Origin: CBDUXT01 sp965371245
GTDB taxonomy: Bacteria > Planctomycetota > Phycisphaerae > UBA1845
Direction of reading: 5' to 3'
NCBI GenBank assembly: GCA_965371245.1
Contig: CBDUXT010000019.1
Span: forward strand, 6,368 to 70,367
Length of the DNA stretch: 64,000 nt
Within the stretch, counting starts at the first letter, position 1; each line of letters opens with the position of its first letter. A model generated the notes under the pieces. That model was not told the DNA's origin and did not search any database. It was given only the letters and a program-made list of their open reading frames with translations. Made by a program: the position numbers and the translations under genes. Shown piece by piece: positions 50,481 to 58,337 of the stretch.

Positions 50481-50505
50481 ACCGGCTGGATGCCGGTGCC
50501 ACACC
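50481..50505. repeat. REP-like half element, ACCGG-CCGGT hairpin
   Basis: ACCGGCTGGATGCCGGTGCC with CACACC is a shorter member of the 11808-11861 family, between the carbamoyltransferase stop and the DUF5989 start. Confidence 0.55.
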
Positions 50506-50658
50506 GTTACGTTTGTCCGCCCTTGCCTCGGGACAAGAAAACGGAAGACACACGAGTGCTTTGTCACACGTTAATCTTCGGGCTCGGTCCACGCCGTCTC
50601 AAGCCCCTACACGGCTCAAGAGCAGTGGCACACCCGAAAACGGAGGTCTGACAAAGCC

Positions 50659-52425
50659 CTAGCCCGTTACCGCGCCGGACTCCAGGGCCACGCTGCGACG
50701 CATGCCCTTTTCATAATCGACCGCATCGGGCTTTTCCGTGACGACGTAATCGCCCATCACCACGGCGTCGATTCCCGTGTTCACGAACGTATTGTAGGCG
50801 TCCGCAGGCGTGCACACAATCGGCTCACCCCGCACGTTGAACGACGTGTTGATCAACACCGGCACGCCGGTCAGGCGGCCGAACTCGCGAATCAGCCGGT
50901 AGTATCGCCCGTTCTGCGCCTCGGTGACCGTCTGGACGCGGCCGGTGCCGTCCTCATGGGTGACGGCCGGCAGCACCTGGTGCATCTCCGGTCGCACCTT
51001 GGGCACCAGCAACATGTAGGGCGCTTCAAGCCCCTCGGGCATCTCGAAGTACTCATGGGCGCGCTCTTTGAGAACGGCCGGTGCGAACGGACGAAACGCC
51101 TCGCGAAACTTCACCTTGGCGTTGATCACGTCCTTCATCTTGAGGCTGCGCGGATCGGCCAGCAGGGAACGGGAGCCCAGTGCCCGCGGTCCGAACTCCA
51201 GCCGCCCCTGAAACCACCCGATGACCAGCCCATCGACGATCATCTGCGCCGTGCGCGCCAAGAGCTCTGATTCATCGCCGATGTGTTCGTAGACCGCGCC
51301 GGCGCGGTCGAGGGCGTTCTTGATTTCATTGTCGTCGAAGCTGGGCCCCCACAGCGCGTGGTCCATCTTGAACGTTCGGGGGTTCTTTAGAACCGTGTTG
51401 TGGATGTAAAAGGCCGTGCCCAACGCGCCGCCGGAATCACCCGCCGCGGGCTGTATGAACATTTCCTTGAAGCCCGATTCCTGAAGGATGCGCCAGTTGG
51501 CCACGCAGTTGAGCCCCACGCCGCCCGCCAGACACAGGTTGTCCATGCCCGTTTCCTTATGCACGTGGGTGGCCATCTTGACCATGATTTCCTCGACGAT
51601 CTTCTGACCCGAGTGGGCGATGTCGCGGTGGAAGTTGTTCAGCTCGGTCTCGGGACTTCGCTGCGGCTGACCGAAGAGCGCCGCCCACTTGTCGCTGATG
51701 GTTCGTGTCGTCGAGTAAGCGTGGGAGAAGTACTTCAGGTTCAACCGGATGCTGCCGTCATCCTTGATGTCCACCACCTCGCGGAACCGATCGACGTAGG
51801 TCGGTTTGCCGTAGGGCGCCAGGCCCATCACCTTCCACTCCGCGTCGTTGATTCGAAACCCCAGGTAGGCCGTGATGGCGCTGAAGAGCAAACCGACCGA
51901 ATGAGGGAAGCGAAGCTCTTTTTTCATCTCCATCTCGTAGCCGCGACCGACGCCCCAGCTTGTGGTCGTCCATTCGCCCACGCCGTCGGCCGTGATGATG
52001 GCGGCCTCATCGAAGGGCGACACGAGGAAGGCACTGGCCGCGTGAGAGAGGTGGTGCTGGCAGAAGAGAATGTCCTTGTCCGTGCCGAGCTTGTCCTGGA
52101 TCTCCCGGCCGATGCGCAGGCGCTGCGTAAGCCAGAGCGGCATGGATGTCATCCACGGGCGATACGTCCGCGGCCAATAGGCCAGGATGGTTTCCAGGAT
52201 GCGATTGAACTTGACCAGAGGCTTTTCGTAGAAGCCGATGTGGTCGATCTGGTCGATGGTGATGCCGGCTTCTTTGAGGCAATAGGCGATGGCCTGCTCC
52301 GGAAAGCCGCTGAAATGCTTCTTGCGGTTGAATCGCTCCTCCTCGGCCGCGGCGATCAGCTCGCCGTCGCGTACCAGTGCCACGCCGGCGTCATGATAGT
52401 AGCAGGATAGCCCCAGTATATGCAT
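50659..52425 (-). CDS. Carbamoyltransferase (TobZ/NodU/CmcH family)
   Basis: 588 residues from the ATG at 52425 (MHILGLSCYYHDAGVALVRD), the usual family N-terminus; ATG at 52446 is also possible. The Kae1-like N-terminal domain contains HHLSHAASAFLVSPFDEAAI and ADGVGEWTTTSWGVG. GGVGLNCVANWRILQESGF and PAAGDSGGALGTAFY form the ATP/carbamoyl-adenylate region. The C-terminal domain has WFQGRLEFGPRALGSRSLLA, RPFAPAVLKERAHEYFE and PVLINTSFNVRGEPIVCTP. It makes carbamoyl-AMP from carbamoyl phosphate and ATP and moves the carbamoyl group to a hydroxyl, often of a glycan, antibiotic or Nod factor. Here the neighbours suggest a surface glycan. Confidence 0.92.
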   Translation of the reverse strand: MHILGLSCYYHDAGVALVRDGELIAAAEEERFNRKKHFSGFPEQAIAYCLKEAGITIDQIDHIGFYEKPLVKFNRILETILAYWPRTYRPWMTSMPLWLTQRLRIGREIQDKLGTDKDILFCQHHLSHAASAFLVSPFDEAAIITADGVGEWTTTSWGVGRGYEMEMKKELRFPHSVGLLFSAITAYLGFRINDAEWKVMGLAPYGKPTYVDRFREVVDIKDDGSIRLNLKYFSHAYSTTRTISDKWAALFGQPQRSPETELNNFHRDIAHSGQKIVEEIMVKMATHVHKETGMDNLCLAGGVGLNCVANWRILQESGFKEMFIQPAAGDSGGALGTAFYIHNTVLKNPRTFKMDHALWGPSFDDNEIKNALDRAGAVYEHIGDESELLARTAQMIVDGLVIGWFQGRLEFGPRALGSRSLLADPRSLKMKDVINAKVKFREAFRPFAPAVLKERAHEYFEMPEGLEAPYMLLVPKVRPEMHQVLPAVTHEDGTGRVQTVTEAQNGRYYRLIREFGRLTGVPVLINTSFNVRGEPIVCTPADAYNTFVNTGIDAVVMGDYVVTEKPDAVDYEKGMRRSVALESGAVTG

Positions 52426-52530
52426 AAGTCGATTCAACAAGCCCATCTTCGCGATGGAGCATCTACCAGTGCAGCGCAAAGTTGTCATGAACTCGTAGCG
52501 CAGGCATCTTGGCTGCATCGTAATCGCGGC

Positions 52531-52555
52531 TGGTGCAGGCTGGAAGCCTGCGCCA
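52531..52555. repeat. REP-like hairpin, TGGTGCAGGC/GCCTGCGCCA
   Basis: TGGTGCAGGC (52531-52540) pairs with GCCTGCGCCA (52546-52555) with one mismatch, in the gap between the SxtJ-like and carbamoyltransferase genes. It could tune expression of the second gene. Confidence 0.5.
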
Positions 52556-52577
52556 CGAATGACCTTGCGCTGTACTG

Positions 52578-53027
52578 CTAGAATGGCCGGCGCATGCGCT
52601 CAAGCGTCGGTGCGTGCGGCTTGTAGTCTTCCCAGTAGGTTCCCGACGGGTTCAGCTTCTTGCGCAACGGATCGCCCAGGCGAACCACCAACGAAAACAC
52701 CGGAAGCAGAAAGACAAACAAGACGGTCAACATCACGCAAGACATGAACACCCCGATCGGAACCGTAACCGACATCCAGGTGATGTATACCGGTCGGGCC
52801 GCGCCGGGGGCGAACGCGCTCAGCAGGCACAGCCCGGTCCCCAGCCCTGCGAGGCAGAGGGCGACGATCTGACCGGAACGCCCCGACCACGCCAGCGCCG
52901 CGACATCCCAAGCCCTGATCGGGGGTACCAACCAAAGCAGGACGGCAATGCCGCCGAACCCGAGCACCATCGCCCAGCCGAAGCCGCGAATGTCGGATGG
53001 GGTTGGATTCCTGTTAACCGTGAACAT
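52578..53027 (-). CDS. SxtJ-like integral membrane protein
   Basis: 149 residues. Several hydrophobic segments: FGWAMVLGFGGIAVLLWLVP, GQIVALCLAGLGTGLCLLSA and ITWMSVTVPIGVFMSCVMLT with VLFVFLLPVFSLVVRLG. It ends with GDPLRKKLNPSGTYWEDYKP, a pattern typical of SxtJ-family proteins, which sit next to carbamoyltransferases in saxitoxin and many unrelated clusters. The role is unsettled; a membrane partner of the carbamoyltransferase is plausible. It is the first gene of the locus on this strand. Long repeat DNA lies upstream. Confidence 0.75.
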   Translation of the reverse strand: MFTVNRNPTPSDIRGFGWAMVLGFGGIAVLLWLVPPIRAWDVAALAWSGRSGQIVALCLAGLGTGLCLLSAFAPGAARPVYITWMSVTVPIGVFMSCVMLTVLFVFLLPVFSLVVRLGDPLRKKLNPSGTYWEDYKPHAPTLERMRRPF

Positions 53028-53094
53028 CGTGCTTCCTTTTGGACCAAGCGCCGTGCTTCCTCACGCCCAGGTTGACGCGTTCCACCGAGACCCA

Positions 53095-53327
53095 GGTAGG
53101 TCGGGTCATCGACCCGGCATTGTTCGGCACGGATGTCTCATCCAAGTCCGTTGCCCTGCGCGTCATCACACCTGCGCGCATACTCGCCTGGCGACACAGG
53201 CTTCTTCCCGCTCATCACAAATCGACGCACGCCGCTACGTCGCGATCCAACCAAGCGAAGGTTCCGCCGCGAATCCGTACGACGTCGAAGGTAGCCGGGA
53301 GGTGCCGGGTCGATGACCCGACCTACC
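53095..53327. repeat. Nonautonomous-like element with perfect 25-base inverted repeats
   Basis: The left repeat (53095-53119) starts GGTAGGTCGGGTCATCGACC; the right (53303-53327) is its exact complement, ending GACCCGACCTACC. Each is also a hairpin (TCGGGTC/GACCCGG). About 183 bases separate them, without coding sense. It resembles a REPIN doublet with a long spacer or a small MITE; no target-site duplication is clear. Confidence 0.75.
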
Positions 53328-53390
53328 GAACTTGTCCAAAGAAAAGCATACCCAACGGAACCCAAGGACGCCCCGTCTTCATATATCTTC

Positions 53391-53460
53391 ATGGGCAAAC
53401 TTGTTTGCCGGTGCTTGGTCGATCGCGGCCACGGGCAAGCGATCGCTTGCCCATGCCACC
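53391..53460. repeat. REP-like element, GGGCAAGC family
   Basis: ATGGGCAAACTTGTTTGCC (from 53391) and GGGCAAGCGATCGCTTGCCC (53433-53452) are two hairpins; CATGCCACC closes the element. Same order as at 8460-8534. Confidence 0.6.
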
Positions 53461-53491
53461 TATCAAGGTACGTGTAACGCAGTACGAGGCA

Positions 53492-55231
53492 TTACTCAGG
53501 GAAAAGCTCCTTGGCGTCCAGCTTCTTCACCAGGATTTCGGCCCGACCCAGCGGGTGGCCGTCCGGTAGTTCTTCGGTTGCCCCGGACCAGTGCCGCCAG
53601 TTCTCATTGAGACGGAGCATCTTTGCCGCGGTCTCAGTGATGTTCGGCAGAAACGGGGCCATGATGGTCGTCAGCGTCCGCGCGGTCTGGAGGCAGACGT
53701 TGATCGCCCGGCCGCATGCCGCCATGTCGGTCTTTCGCGAAAGAAACGGCTTGGTGGCATCGAAGTAGCCGTTCCCGGCGCGGGCAAGGGCCATCGCCTC
53801 GCCCAGGGCCGCCTTGAAATGGCACTGTTCGAGCTCGGCCGCGGTTCGCTCGACCGCCTCGCCGCAACGACGGACCTGCTCGGCATCGACGTCGTCGCGC
53901 TCCCCGGCCGGCGGTACGTTTCCCTCGAAGTACTTATGGGCGAACGTGATGGTTCGATTGTAGAAGTTGCCCAGCGCGTTGAGCAGCTCGCCGTTGTTCC
54001 GCGCGATGAAGTCATCGACATCAAAGGTCGTTCGAGCGCTTTCCGGGGCGACGGCGGTCAGGTAGTAACGAAGTGGGTCGGCGTCGAAGGTCTTGAGATA
54101 GTCTTCGATCCAGATGGCCGTGCCGCGGCTCTTGCTGATCTTCTCCTCGTCCTTGCCCGGAAACTTGATGTTCAAGAAGGCATTCGCCACGACGTTGTGT
54201 GGAAGCTGATACTCGCCCCGTTCCCCTTGGAGGCTCTCGCTGTCGTGCGAGGCAATCATGATCGCGGGCCAGGTGATGGCGTGAAAGACGATGTTGTCCT
54301 CGCCGATGAAGTGGATGATCTTGCAGTCGGGGTCTTTCCACCATCGCTCGTAGGCCTTGCCGTCCTCGCCCCGGCGCTCGCAGAGGGCGGCCGTGAACGA
54401 AACATATCCTATCGGGGCATCGAACCACACGTACAGCGACTTACCCGTAGCGTCGGGATCGTCGAGCGGCACGGGAATGCCCCAGGTCAGGTCGCGGGTC
54501 ATCGCGCGTTCGGGAAGCCCCTCGGCCTCGATTCGTCCGAGGCTTTGGTTGAGCGTGATCGATCGCCACGTGGCCCCGCATGCCTTGCTGTCTTTCTTGC
54601 TCGCCAGCCAGGTGGCGAGCCGTTCCTGAAGCTGATCGAGTCGCAGATACCAGTGTACGGTTTCGCGCAGCTCCGGCGTCGTTCCCGTCATGACGCTGAC
54701 GGGATTGATCAGCGATACCTGGTCGATCGCCCGCCCACAGCCCTCGCACTGATCGCCAAAGGCGTTTTCGCTGCCACAATTCGGGCACGTTCCGCGGACG
54801 AACCGGTCGGGCAGGAATTGCGAGGCTTCCTTGTCATAGAGCTGTTGCGTCTTCCGCTTGGTGAACAGCCCCTTTTCGTGGATCTTCAGGAAAAACTCTT
54901 GGCTGAATCGCTCGTGGGTCTCGACGTATTCGGGCTGATGCGTGCCGCCGAAAATGTCGAACTCGATGCCCAGGCCGGCGAAATCCACCTGCTGCAGGCG
55001 ATTGTAGTGGGCCGTCAACTCCTCGACCGTTCGTTTCTGCTCGCGGGCCGTTTTCAGGGCGGCCACGCCGTTGTCGTCGCTGCCGCAGATGAAGAGAACC
55101 TCGGCCCCTGTCGCGCGGAGGTAGCGAACATACGTGTCCGCCGGAAGGTACGCGCCGACAATGTGTCCTACGTGGAGCCGCCCGTTGGAGTAGGGCAGGG
55201 CGGCGGTGATGAGAAACCGTCTGGGGGTCAT
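53492..55231 (-). CDS. metG: Methionyl-tRNA synthetase
   Basis: 579 residues from the ATG at 55231 (AAGGAAG seven bases upstream). It charges tRNA-Met. HIGH-type motif is HVGH (20-23) in GRLHVGHIVGAYL; the zinc knuckle is CPNCGSENAFGDQCEGCGRA; the KMSKS equivalent is KISKSRG; and PYKI-type strands lead to the anticodon-binding helical domain. The C-terminal tRNA-binding dimerisation domain of longer MetG proteins is missing: the protein ends AEILVKKLDAKELFPE. This monomeric form is common. Divergent from tatA. Confidence 0.95.
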   Translation of the reverse strand: MTPRRFLITAALPYSNGRLHVGHIVGAYLPADTYVRYLRATGAEVLFICGSDDNGVAALKTAREQKRTVEELTAHYNRLQQVDFAGLGIEFDIFGGTHQPEYVETHERFSQEFFLKIHEKGLFTKRKTQQLYDKEASQFLPDRFVRGTCPNCGSENAFGDQCEGCGRAIDQVSLINPVSVMTGTTPELRETVHWYLRLDQLQERLATWLASKKDSKACGATWRSITLNQSLGRIEAEGLPERAMTRDLTWGIPVPLDDPDATGKSLYVWFDAPIGYVSFTAALCERRGEDGKAYERWWKDPDCKIIHFIGEDNIVFHAITWPAIMIASHDSESLQGERGEYQLPHNVVANAFLNIKFPGKDEEKISKSRGTAIWIEDYLKTFDADPLRYYLTAVAPESARTTFDVDDFIARNNGELLNALGNFYNRTITFAHKYFEGNVPPAGERDDVDAEQVRRCGEAVERTAAELEQCHFKAALGEAMALARAGNGYFDATKPFLSRKTDMAACGRAINVCLQTARTLTTIMAPFLPNITETAAKMLRLNENWRHWSGATEELPDGHPLGRAEILVKKLDAKELFPE

Positions 55232-55381
55232 TGGGCTCTTCCTTGGCGTTGCCCGCCGGCCGCATACGCCCACGGCCCGTAAAACGGCTTGGGGATTGTA
55301 TACGCCGGCGGATGTCTGACAAGAAAACGTGGGCGGCCGCCCCTGCAGGGTCGATAGACGTTCAGTGAGTCCTGCCCCGTT

Positions 55382-55411
55382 TTGACGCCCATGGGGTGGG
55401 ATGGCTATAAT
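55382..55411 (+). promoter_or_regulatory. Strong sigma-70 promoter for tatA
   Basis: TTGACG (55382-55387) is followed after 18 bases by a perfect TATAAT (55406-55411). The start would be near 55418, about 88 bases before the ATG at 55506. Because the -10 overlaps an in-frame ATG at 55401, that ATG cannot be the start. Confidence 0.75.
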
Positions 55412-55505
55412 CAAAGTGGCTTTCGCGTGCCCTGCGGGGTGCCGCGGTGTAAGGTACGCTTTCGGGGGCCGACAGCCCACGGCCCGCCCGGTGAGGATCA
55501 GGTCG

Positions 55506-55778
55506 ATGACTCAACACGTTCTAGCGTTCGGGTTTCCCAGCGGCATCGAGTGGATCGTCGTTTTGGTGCTCGCCCTGCTGGTGTTCGGCCGGCGGCTCCC
55601 CGACGTAGCGCGGTCGGTCGGCAAGAGCATCGTCGAATTCAAGCGGGGGATCAGAGACATCGAGTCGGACGTGGACACGCAATCGCGCCTGGAGAGTCCC
55701 GAGCCGCCCGCGCCGAAGGGCGAAGAAAGCGAGACGAAGAAGAAGGTGTCCTCGCCACCATCCGACTCCAGCAACTGA
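55506..55778 (+). CDS. tatA: Sec-independent protein translocase TatA/B-like
   Basis: 90 residues. MTQHVLAFGFPSGIEWIVVL with VLALLVFGRRLPDVARSVGK is the short N-terminal membrane helix, the FG hinge and the amphipathic helix, followed by SIVEFKRGIRDIE and a charged, Ser/Pro-rich tail. It forms the pore-lining or accessory unit of the Tat exporter for folded proteins. TatA and TatB are hard to tell apart at this level; TatC is not in the window. The start at 55506 follows an AGG and is supported by the promoter at 55382-55411. Confidence 0.88.
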   Translation: MTQHVLAFGFPSGIEWIVVLVLALLVFGRRLPDVARSVGKSIVEFKRGIRDIESDVDTQSRLESPEPPAPKGEESETKKKVSSPPSDSSN

Positions 55779-55811
55779 CGCGGCGAGGCCCGTTCCCCCA
55801 TTTCTTGCCGC

Positions 55812-56345
55812 CTATTCCGCTGTCCCATCGGGCTTCTGCTCGTCCGGGAGTTCTTCAAACGCCTCGCCGAAATCGTAGACGTTGGTGAAGTCGTCGAGGC
55901 TGTCGTCGTCTTGTTTCCGCATCATGTCGAAGTCGATGAACCCGAAAACGATTTGCCCGAAATCCCGTGTCGTACGGATGCTCCACGTATCCAGGACGAC
56001 GCGGGCCATGATGCCCCAGCGCTTGAGTGCATAGTCACGAAGCGACCAGCACAGCTCACGGCCGCTCACGTGTCGGTTGAGGTTTTCACATCCGCCGGCG
56101 GCCTCGACCGCTTCCAGCACCGAGTCGGGAAGCTGTCCCGTGTGAAACAGGCCGACCAGATCGTTCCAGTCGAGGTTGCGTTGGGCGAGAAAATGTTGAA
56201 GGGCTCGATGGGCGTCGGTCTCCTCGCCGTGGATCTGATCGGACGCAAAGCTGAGCCCCTCGCGGATGAAAAGGAAGGCTTCCTCAGGGTACCTCCCGAG
56301 GTGCTTGACGAGGTCGTCGAGCGTTCTAGCCGGCTGATCCACCAT
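55812..56345 (-). CDS. Minf_1886/TIGR04138 family protein
   Basis: 177 residues from the ATG at 56345 (MVDQPARTLDDLVKHLGRYP). YPEEAFLFIREGLSFASDQI, HVSGRELCWSLRDYALKRWG and IMARVVLDTWSIRTTRDFGQ with IVFGFIDFDMMRKQDDDSLD match the family known as Minf_1886, found mainly in planctomycetes and verrucomicrobia; function unknown. The PSP1 gene is directly upstream on the same strand (40 bases), suggesting co-transcription. The frame is open further upstream through the PSP1 gene, but those residues have no protein character. Acidic C-terminus. Confidence 0.8.
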   Translation of the reverse strand: MVDQPARTLDDLVKHLGRYPEEAFLFIREGLSFASDQIHGEETDAHRALQHFLAQRNLDWNDLVGLFHTGQLPDSVLEAVEAAGGCENLNRHVSGRELCWSLRDYALKRWGIMARVVLDTWSIRTTRDFGQIVFGFIDFDMMRKQDDDSLDDFTNVYDFGEAFEELPDEQKPDGTAE

Positions 56346-56385
56346 GCGATATTCTCGTGCCGAGAGGCGTTTGCACTCGCGCGGA

Positions 56386-57702
56386 CTACTTCTGTGGGGG
56401 TGCGTCACGACCTGCCGGACCGGACCCGGCCGCTCCCCCAGATCCGCGCGGGCCACGTCGCCTTCGACGGCGGCGGCGTCGGGGCGGATCGGTTTTCTTT
56501 TCTGATGTGTCCCGGGGGCCGGCGGTCGGCGGCGAGGTCGGCGGATCCTTGGCGGTCGGCTGGTCAGCCTTGGGCACAGCCGCGGGTTCCTTTGATTTCT
56601 GGGCGGCCGGCGGCGAGCCGGATCGACTTCGCGGGGCACCCTTTCGCCCACGCCGGCGTGACGAGCCATCGGCGGCGGTTGTCTCCGGCTTCTCGCGAGG
56701 CTTGGGCGGAGGAACCCCGACCTCGGTGATATCTTCAGCGACAACGGCAACGAGGTTGTTGTCGTCGGTCCGGATCTGGACGATCTGGGTGAGGATCTGG
56801 CGGTTGATGATCACGCCCTCGCCATGATTGGTTCGGATTCGCACGCCGACGCGTGGCAGGCGCTTGTCCATTTCCTCGTAGCCGGGATGCTCGTAGCGCA
56901 GGCAACACTTGAGACGCCCGCAGCGCCCCGACACCTGCGAGGGGTCGAGCGTAGCCTTTTGCACCTTGGCCATCCGCATGCTGATGGGTCGTAATGTCTT
57001 GAGGAAGACCTTGCAGCAAACCTCGCGACCACACGTCTCGAAGTCGGCGAGGAGCCGGGCTTCGTCGCGGGCCCCGATCTGCCGCATCTCGATTCGCGTG
57101 CGGTATTCCGTGGCCAAGTCCTTGACCATCGAGCGGAAATCGACGCGTTCGGCCGCGGTAAAAAAGAAAATGATTCGTTCACCGCCGAACAGGCACTCGC
57201 ATTCCACAACCTTCAGGGCGAGCTTGTGCCTGGCGGCCGCGCTGCGCGCGCAGTCCCGCTTTTCACGAGCGGATTGTTGGATGTGGGCGAACTCGGCGAG
57301 ATCGGCGGCGCTGGCCTCTCGCAGGATGCGCCCCGCGTTGAAGAGGAACGTGTCTTCCCCGGATCGACGAACCCACTCCTTCATCTGATCGCGCGTCACG
57401 GACTTGTCGCACCCGGTGCAGGTCAGCGAGACCTGGTCACCGATTTCTATGCCGCGCTTCGTCTGGATGACGACCTTCGCGCCGCAGGTGAACTTCATGT
57501 CCGGGCTGTGGGTGAACTCACCGATGTTCTTGATGAATCCGAAGCGCACGGCCGTCGTCGGATAGATTTTCTCCAGACCGTTTCCACAACGCGCGAGCGC
57601 CTTGCTCGCGGAGCCGGTACCGCAACTTCCGCACCCGCCGTGTGACGGCTCGTCAGGCTGGGGCGTGTCAAACTGTTCAAGGCTAAGCGTAGACTCGACC
57701 AT
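56386..57702 (-). CDS. PSP1-domain protein (YaaT-like) with Arg-rich tail
   Basis: 438 residues from the ATG at 57702. After a Cys-containing N-terminus (SHGGCGSCGTGSASKALARC), PSP1-like features are AVRFGFIKNIGEFTHSPDMK, KLALKVVECECLFGGERIIF, FFTAAERVDFRSMVKDLATE, MRQIGARDEARLLADFETCG and REVCCKVFLKTLRPISMRMA, with CGRLKCCLRYEHPGYEEM. In Bacillus the YaaT protein affects phosphorelay and RNA turnover through the Y-complex. The C-terminal 120 residues are a disordered Pro/Lys tail ending in a run of ten Arg before GPRG. Such tails often bind RNA. A role in RNA metabolism is plausible, not shown. Confidence 0.82.
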   Translation of the reverse strand: MVESTLSLEQFDTPQPDEPSHGGCGSCGTGSASKALARCGNGLEKIYPTTAVRFGFIKNIGEFTHSPDMKFTCGAKVVIQTKRGIEIGDQVSLTCTGCDKSVTRDQMKEWVRRSGEDTFLFNAGRILREASAADLAEFAHIQQSAREKRDCARSAAARHKLALKVVECECLFGGERIIFFFTAAERVDFRSMVKDLATEYRTRIEMRQIGARDEARLLADFETCGREVCCKVFLKTLRPISMRMAKVQKATLDPSQVSGRCGRLKCCLRYEHPGYEEMDKRLPRVGVRIRTNHGEGVIINRQILTQIVQIRTDDNNLVAVVAEDITEVGVPPPKPREKPETTAADGSSRRRGRKGAPRSRSGSPPAAQKSKEPAAVPKADQPTAKDPPTSPPTAGPRDTSEKKTDPPRRRRRRRRRGPRGSGGAAGSGPAGRDAPPQK

Positions 57703-57882
57703 GATGCTTGCCTGCCTTCGCGGCACGCGAGACGACGCGCCGGGTGGGTTCACATACTGCGAGCTTCAACGGGCAGGTCGCGGTCAAGACCGGAAAACAA
57801 ATGCCAGCGTGTCTTTGAAAGACATCCTGCCTCGGACATGCCGGACCCATTGAAAAGGGCGGCTTCTTGCCGATCCGGATGG

Positions 57883-58221
57883 TTAGGCCGATGCCGCAAC
57901 CTTGTCGAGCGCCGCCGCGAATTCCTTCTTGCCGCGCAGCCCGATGAACTTCTCGACGATTTCCCCCTTGTTGAACAGGATCACGGTTGGGATCGCGCTG
58001 ACCGAGAACCGCACGGAAACCTCGCGGTTTGCATCCGTGTCCACTTTGCCGACCTTCGCGCGACCGGAGTATTCCGTGGCAAGCTCATCGATGACAGGCC
58101 CCAGCGCCTTGCAGGGTCCGCACCATTCCGCCCAGAAATCCACCAGGACGGGCGTGTCGCTGCTTAGAACATCTTCGTCAAAGGTTGCATCCTTGAACTC
58201 AAGGGTATCTGCCCCTGCCAT
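57883..58221 (-). CDS. trxA: Thioredoxin
   Basis: 112 residues, typical thioredoxin. WCGPC (33-37) in LVDFWAEWCGPCKALGPVID is the redox site; KVGKVDTDANREVSVRFSV and the cis-Pro region SAIPTVILFNKGEIVEKFIG follow. It reduces protein disulfides in the cytoplasm with thioredoxin reductase. AAGGAGAAGAC precedes the ATG at 58221, a near-perfect ribosome binding site; the open frame upstream is noncoding. It stands alone between the PSP1 gene and the subtilase gene. Confidence 0.96.
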   Translation of the reverse strand: MAGADTLEFKDATFDEDVLSSDTPVLVDFWAEWCGPCKALGPVIDELATEYSGRAKVGKVDTDANREVSVRFSVSAIPTVILFNKGEIVEKFIGLRGKKEFAAALDKVAASA

Positions 58222-58337
58222 GTCTTCTCCTTGCAACTCAAAGTGGGTCAAGTGTTGTCGTGATTCTAGGGGAGGCTCTTTCCGCGTCAAGCCGTGCTGG
58301 GCCCCCGAAGACGCCGTGGCGCCTGGGGGCGCGGTGG

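Larger units (their letters stand above)
53028..53491. other. Repeat-filled gap between the SxtJ-like and metG genes
   Basis: The interval holds the repeat pairs at 53095-53327 and 53391-53460. No gene is seen. The intervening 180 bases may be a scrambled nonautonomous element. Confidence 0.45.

Noticed and set aside
51400..52410. A 336-codon plus-strand open frame opposite the carbamoyltransferase
   Set aside because: Shadow of the carbamoyltransferase, which has clear family motifs.
53591..55282. A 563-codon open frame on the plus strand, antisense to metG
   Set aside because: metG has all class I synthetase motifs on the other strand; the antisense frame has no motif and a biased mirrored composition.
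56346..56750. An upstream extension of the Minf_1886 protein frame
   Set aside because: It overlaps the PSP1 gene in another frame and reads as Arg/Pro-rich nonsense; the family N-terminus fits the ATG at 56345.
58300..58335. GC-rich dyad (GCCCCC/GGGGGC) after the subtilase gene as terminator
   Set aside because: It lies in the right place on the minus strand, but no U-tract follows in that direction and the stem has a large irregular loop.
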